From positions 29,752 to 93,751 of the forward strand of contig JAJDXG010000046.1 of assembly GCA_022823365.1 (NCBI GenBank): DNA of 64,000 bases, written 5' to 3'. How positions within the stretch are numbered: the stretch's first letter is position 1; the number at the start of each line of letters is the position of its first letter. Shown in pieces: positions 62,906 through 64,000 of this stretch. A program made the translations under genes and the position numbers. Source of the DNA: Gemmatimonadota bacterium (GTDB taxonomy: Bacteria; Gemmatimonadota; Gemmatimonadetes; Longimicrobiales; Gaopeijiaceae). Under the pieces are notes generated by a model. It was not told the origin of the DNA. It ran no database searches and worked only from the letters and a program-made list of their open reading frames with translations.

Positions 62906-64000
62906 ATGCCGACAGTCGAGGAACTGAGCGGAGAGGTCCGCGCGCTGCGTAAGCGGCTCACGAGGCTGAGCGAGGCGAGTCTGCAGATCAGTGAGAGCCT
63001 GGACGTGGACACGGTCCTGCGCGAGGTGGCGGAGAGCACGCGGGCGCTTACCGGCGCGGGTGGCGCCTTCATCACGACGATGGACGATTCGGGCCGCCTG
63101 CGGGATCTCGTCTCATCGGGTACCGAAGAACACGCCCGGTTTCGGGAACACCCCCACGGTCCCCGGCTGTGGGAGCACCTGCGCGAAATGCCCGGTCCGC
63201 TCCGGCTGAGGGACCTGGCGGCCTACCTCTGCTCGCTCGGCTTCCCCGAGGACCCGACGCTGGCGCGGAGCTTCCTGGGGATGCCGATCCGGCACCGGGG
63301 CGAGCGTGTCGGCGGCTTCTACCTCGCCGACAAGGAGGGCCTCCGGGAGTTCACGCGCGAGGACGAGGAGGTGCTTGCGCTCTTCGCCTCGCAGGCCGGA
63401 GCCGCGATCGCCAATGCGCGCGCCTACCAGGACGTCGAGCGGGCGCGCTCCGACCTTGAAGCGCTGATCGATACGGCGCCGGTGGGCGTCGTGGTGTTCG
63501 ACGCCCAAAGCGGGGCGCTGGCGTCTCTGAACGCCGAGTCGCGGCGAATCGTGGGTGCCCTGTGCCTGCCGGACCAGTCGCCCGAGGATCTGCTGAAGGT
63601 GCTGCGCGTGCGGCGCGCGGACGGGCGCAAGATGGCGCTCGACCGACTTCCCCTGAAGGAGGTGCTGCGGGAGGCGAAGACGGTGCGGGTCGAGGAGATC
63701 GTGCTCGAGGCACCGGACGGCCGCAGGATCACGACCCTGATCAACGCGACATCCATCCGTTCGGAGGCGGGGGAGGTCGAGTCGGTGGTGGTCACGATGC
63801 AGGACCTGACGCCGCTGGAGGAGCTCGAGGTGCTCCGGGCCGAGTTCCTGGGCATGGTCAGCCACGAGCTCCAGGGCCCCCTGACCTCGATCAAGGGCTC
63901 GGCCGCCACGGTGCTGGGGGCGTCGTCGGCGCGCCCCCCCCCCCCGGCGCGGAAGTTATTACGGGTCAACGACCAGCAGGCCCAGAACAAGCGCGGGGTT
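62906..64000 (+). CDS. GAF/PAS histidine kinase, 3'-truncated by window edge
   Basis: 365 residues are visible from ATG 62906, after AAGGAGGGGAGAG. A leading helix (LSGEVRALRKRLTRLSEASL) is followed by a GAF domain (about 30-172; LGMPIRHRGERVGGFYLAD), a PAS domain (about 183-300; LIDTAPVGVVVFDAQSG) and a HisKA box EFLGMVSHELQGPL with the phosphoacceptor His320. Then a 12-C tract (63934-63945) encodes RPPPPA, and the following KLLRVNDQQAQ still resembles the kinase helix, so the frame appears kept. The ATPase domain is outside. It senses a ligand or redox cue and phosphorylates a partner not seen. Confidence 0.85.
   Translation, partial: MPTVEELSGEVRALRKRLTRLSEASLQISESLDVDTVLREVAESTRALTGAGGAFITTMDDSGRLRDLVSSGTEEHARFREHPHGPRLWEHLREMPGPLRLRDLAAYLCSLGFPEDPTLARSFLGMPIRHRGERVGGFYLADKEGLREFTREDEEVLALFASQAGAAIANARAYQDVERARSDLEALIDTAPVGVVVFDAQSGALASLNAESRRIVGALCLPDQSPEDLLKVLRVRRADGRKMALDRLPLKEVLREAKTVRVEEIVLEAPDGRRITTLINATSIRSEAGEVESVVVTMQDLTPLEELEVLRAEFLGMVSHELQGPLTSIKGSAATVLGASSARPPPPARKLLRVNDQQAQNKRGV

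Noticed and set aside
1..64000. CRISPR array, tRNA, rRNA, transposase or phage integrase
   Set aside because: No spaced identical repeats, cloverleaf-like segments, rRNA sequence or recombinase motifs were noticed on either strand.

Overview
This is a high-GC bacterial chromosome segment with tightly packed operons, frequent ATGA or GTGA stop/start overlaps and good Shine-Dalgarno sequences. The paired secreted amidohydrolases, two heavy-metal RND pumps, CxxCH/beta-propeller proteins and large branched-chain-type ABC cluster resemble Gemmatimonadota or a related environmental phylum. That placement is an inference from gene style. No rRNA, tRNA, integrase or CRISPR array was found.

Layout. 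Positions 1-3557 hold a 5'-truncated amidohydrolase, a coupled amidohydrolase-like partner without the usual metal ligands, and a secreted NTF2-like protein. Positions 3610-10150 are a copper/silver-type efflux operon: a His-rich exported protein, TolC, a CusB-like adaptor and CusA. Positions 10287-14632 are a lipobox-bearing MscS channel overlapping a 1062-residue protein with a degenerate P-loop. Positions 14633-26423 are an accessory, visibly less GC-rich defence island. It holds a very large XRE/nuclease-like protein, a DUF433/DUF5615 toxin-antitoxin pair, a possible hsdM stub, a duplicated 3' end of the 1062-residue gene, a Shedu (SduA) nuclease with a suspicious 5' end, a small ORF, and a coupled three-gene unit of an SF2 helicase and two paralogous unknown proteins. 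Positions 26424-32435 are a second metal RND operon on the minus strand.

Positions 32526-35558 hold a fructosamine-kinase-like gene, a MerR-type regulator and, divergently, an ARPP-1-type protein with a consensus sigma70 promoter bracketed by direct repeats. Positions 35650-38369 hold a lipoprotein hydrolase, a YfcC-type permease and MazEF. Positions 38476-45109 are a minus-strand catabolic/secreted block: a FAS1-like/MaoC-like hydratase, a CitE-like lyase, an acyl-CoA dehydrogenase, an amidohydrolase, a CxxCH protein and a YncE-like propeller. Positions 45222-54237 are ion and anion transport: two SLC13/RCK_C permeases around an alginate-export-type porin, an SLC12-like cotransporter and a small MscS-like protein. 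Positions 54283-61647 are a LivFKMH-type ABC cluster without LivG, flanked by two CoA ligases. A DUF4198 protein and a GAF/PAS histidine kinase, cut by the window edge after a 12-C tract, end the window.

The best candidates for something undescribed are the helicase plus twin FYVNE-protein operon (22431-25978), the MscS/P-loop unit whose 3' end is duplicated across an insertion (10287-20145), and the 1336-residue XRE/nuclease-like protein (14847-18857).
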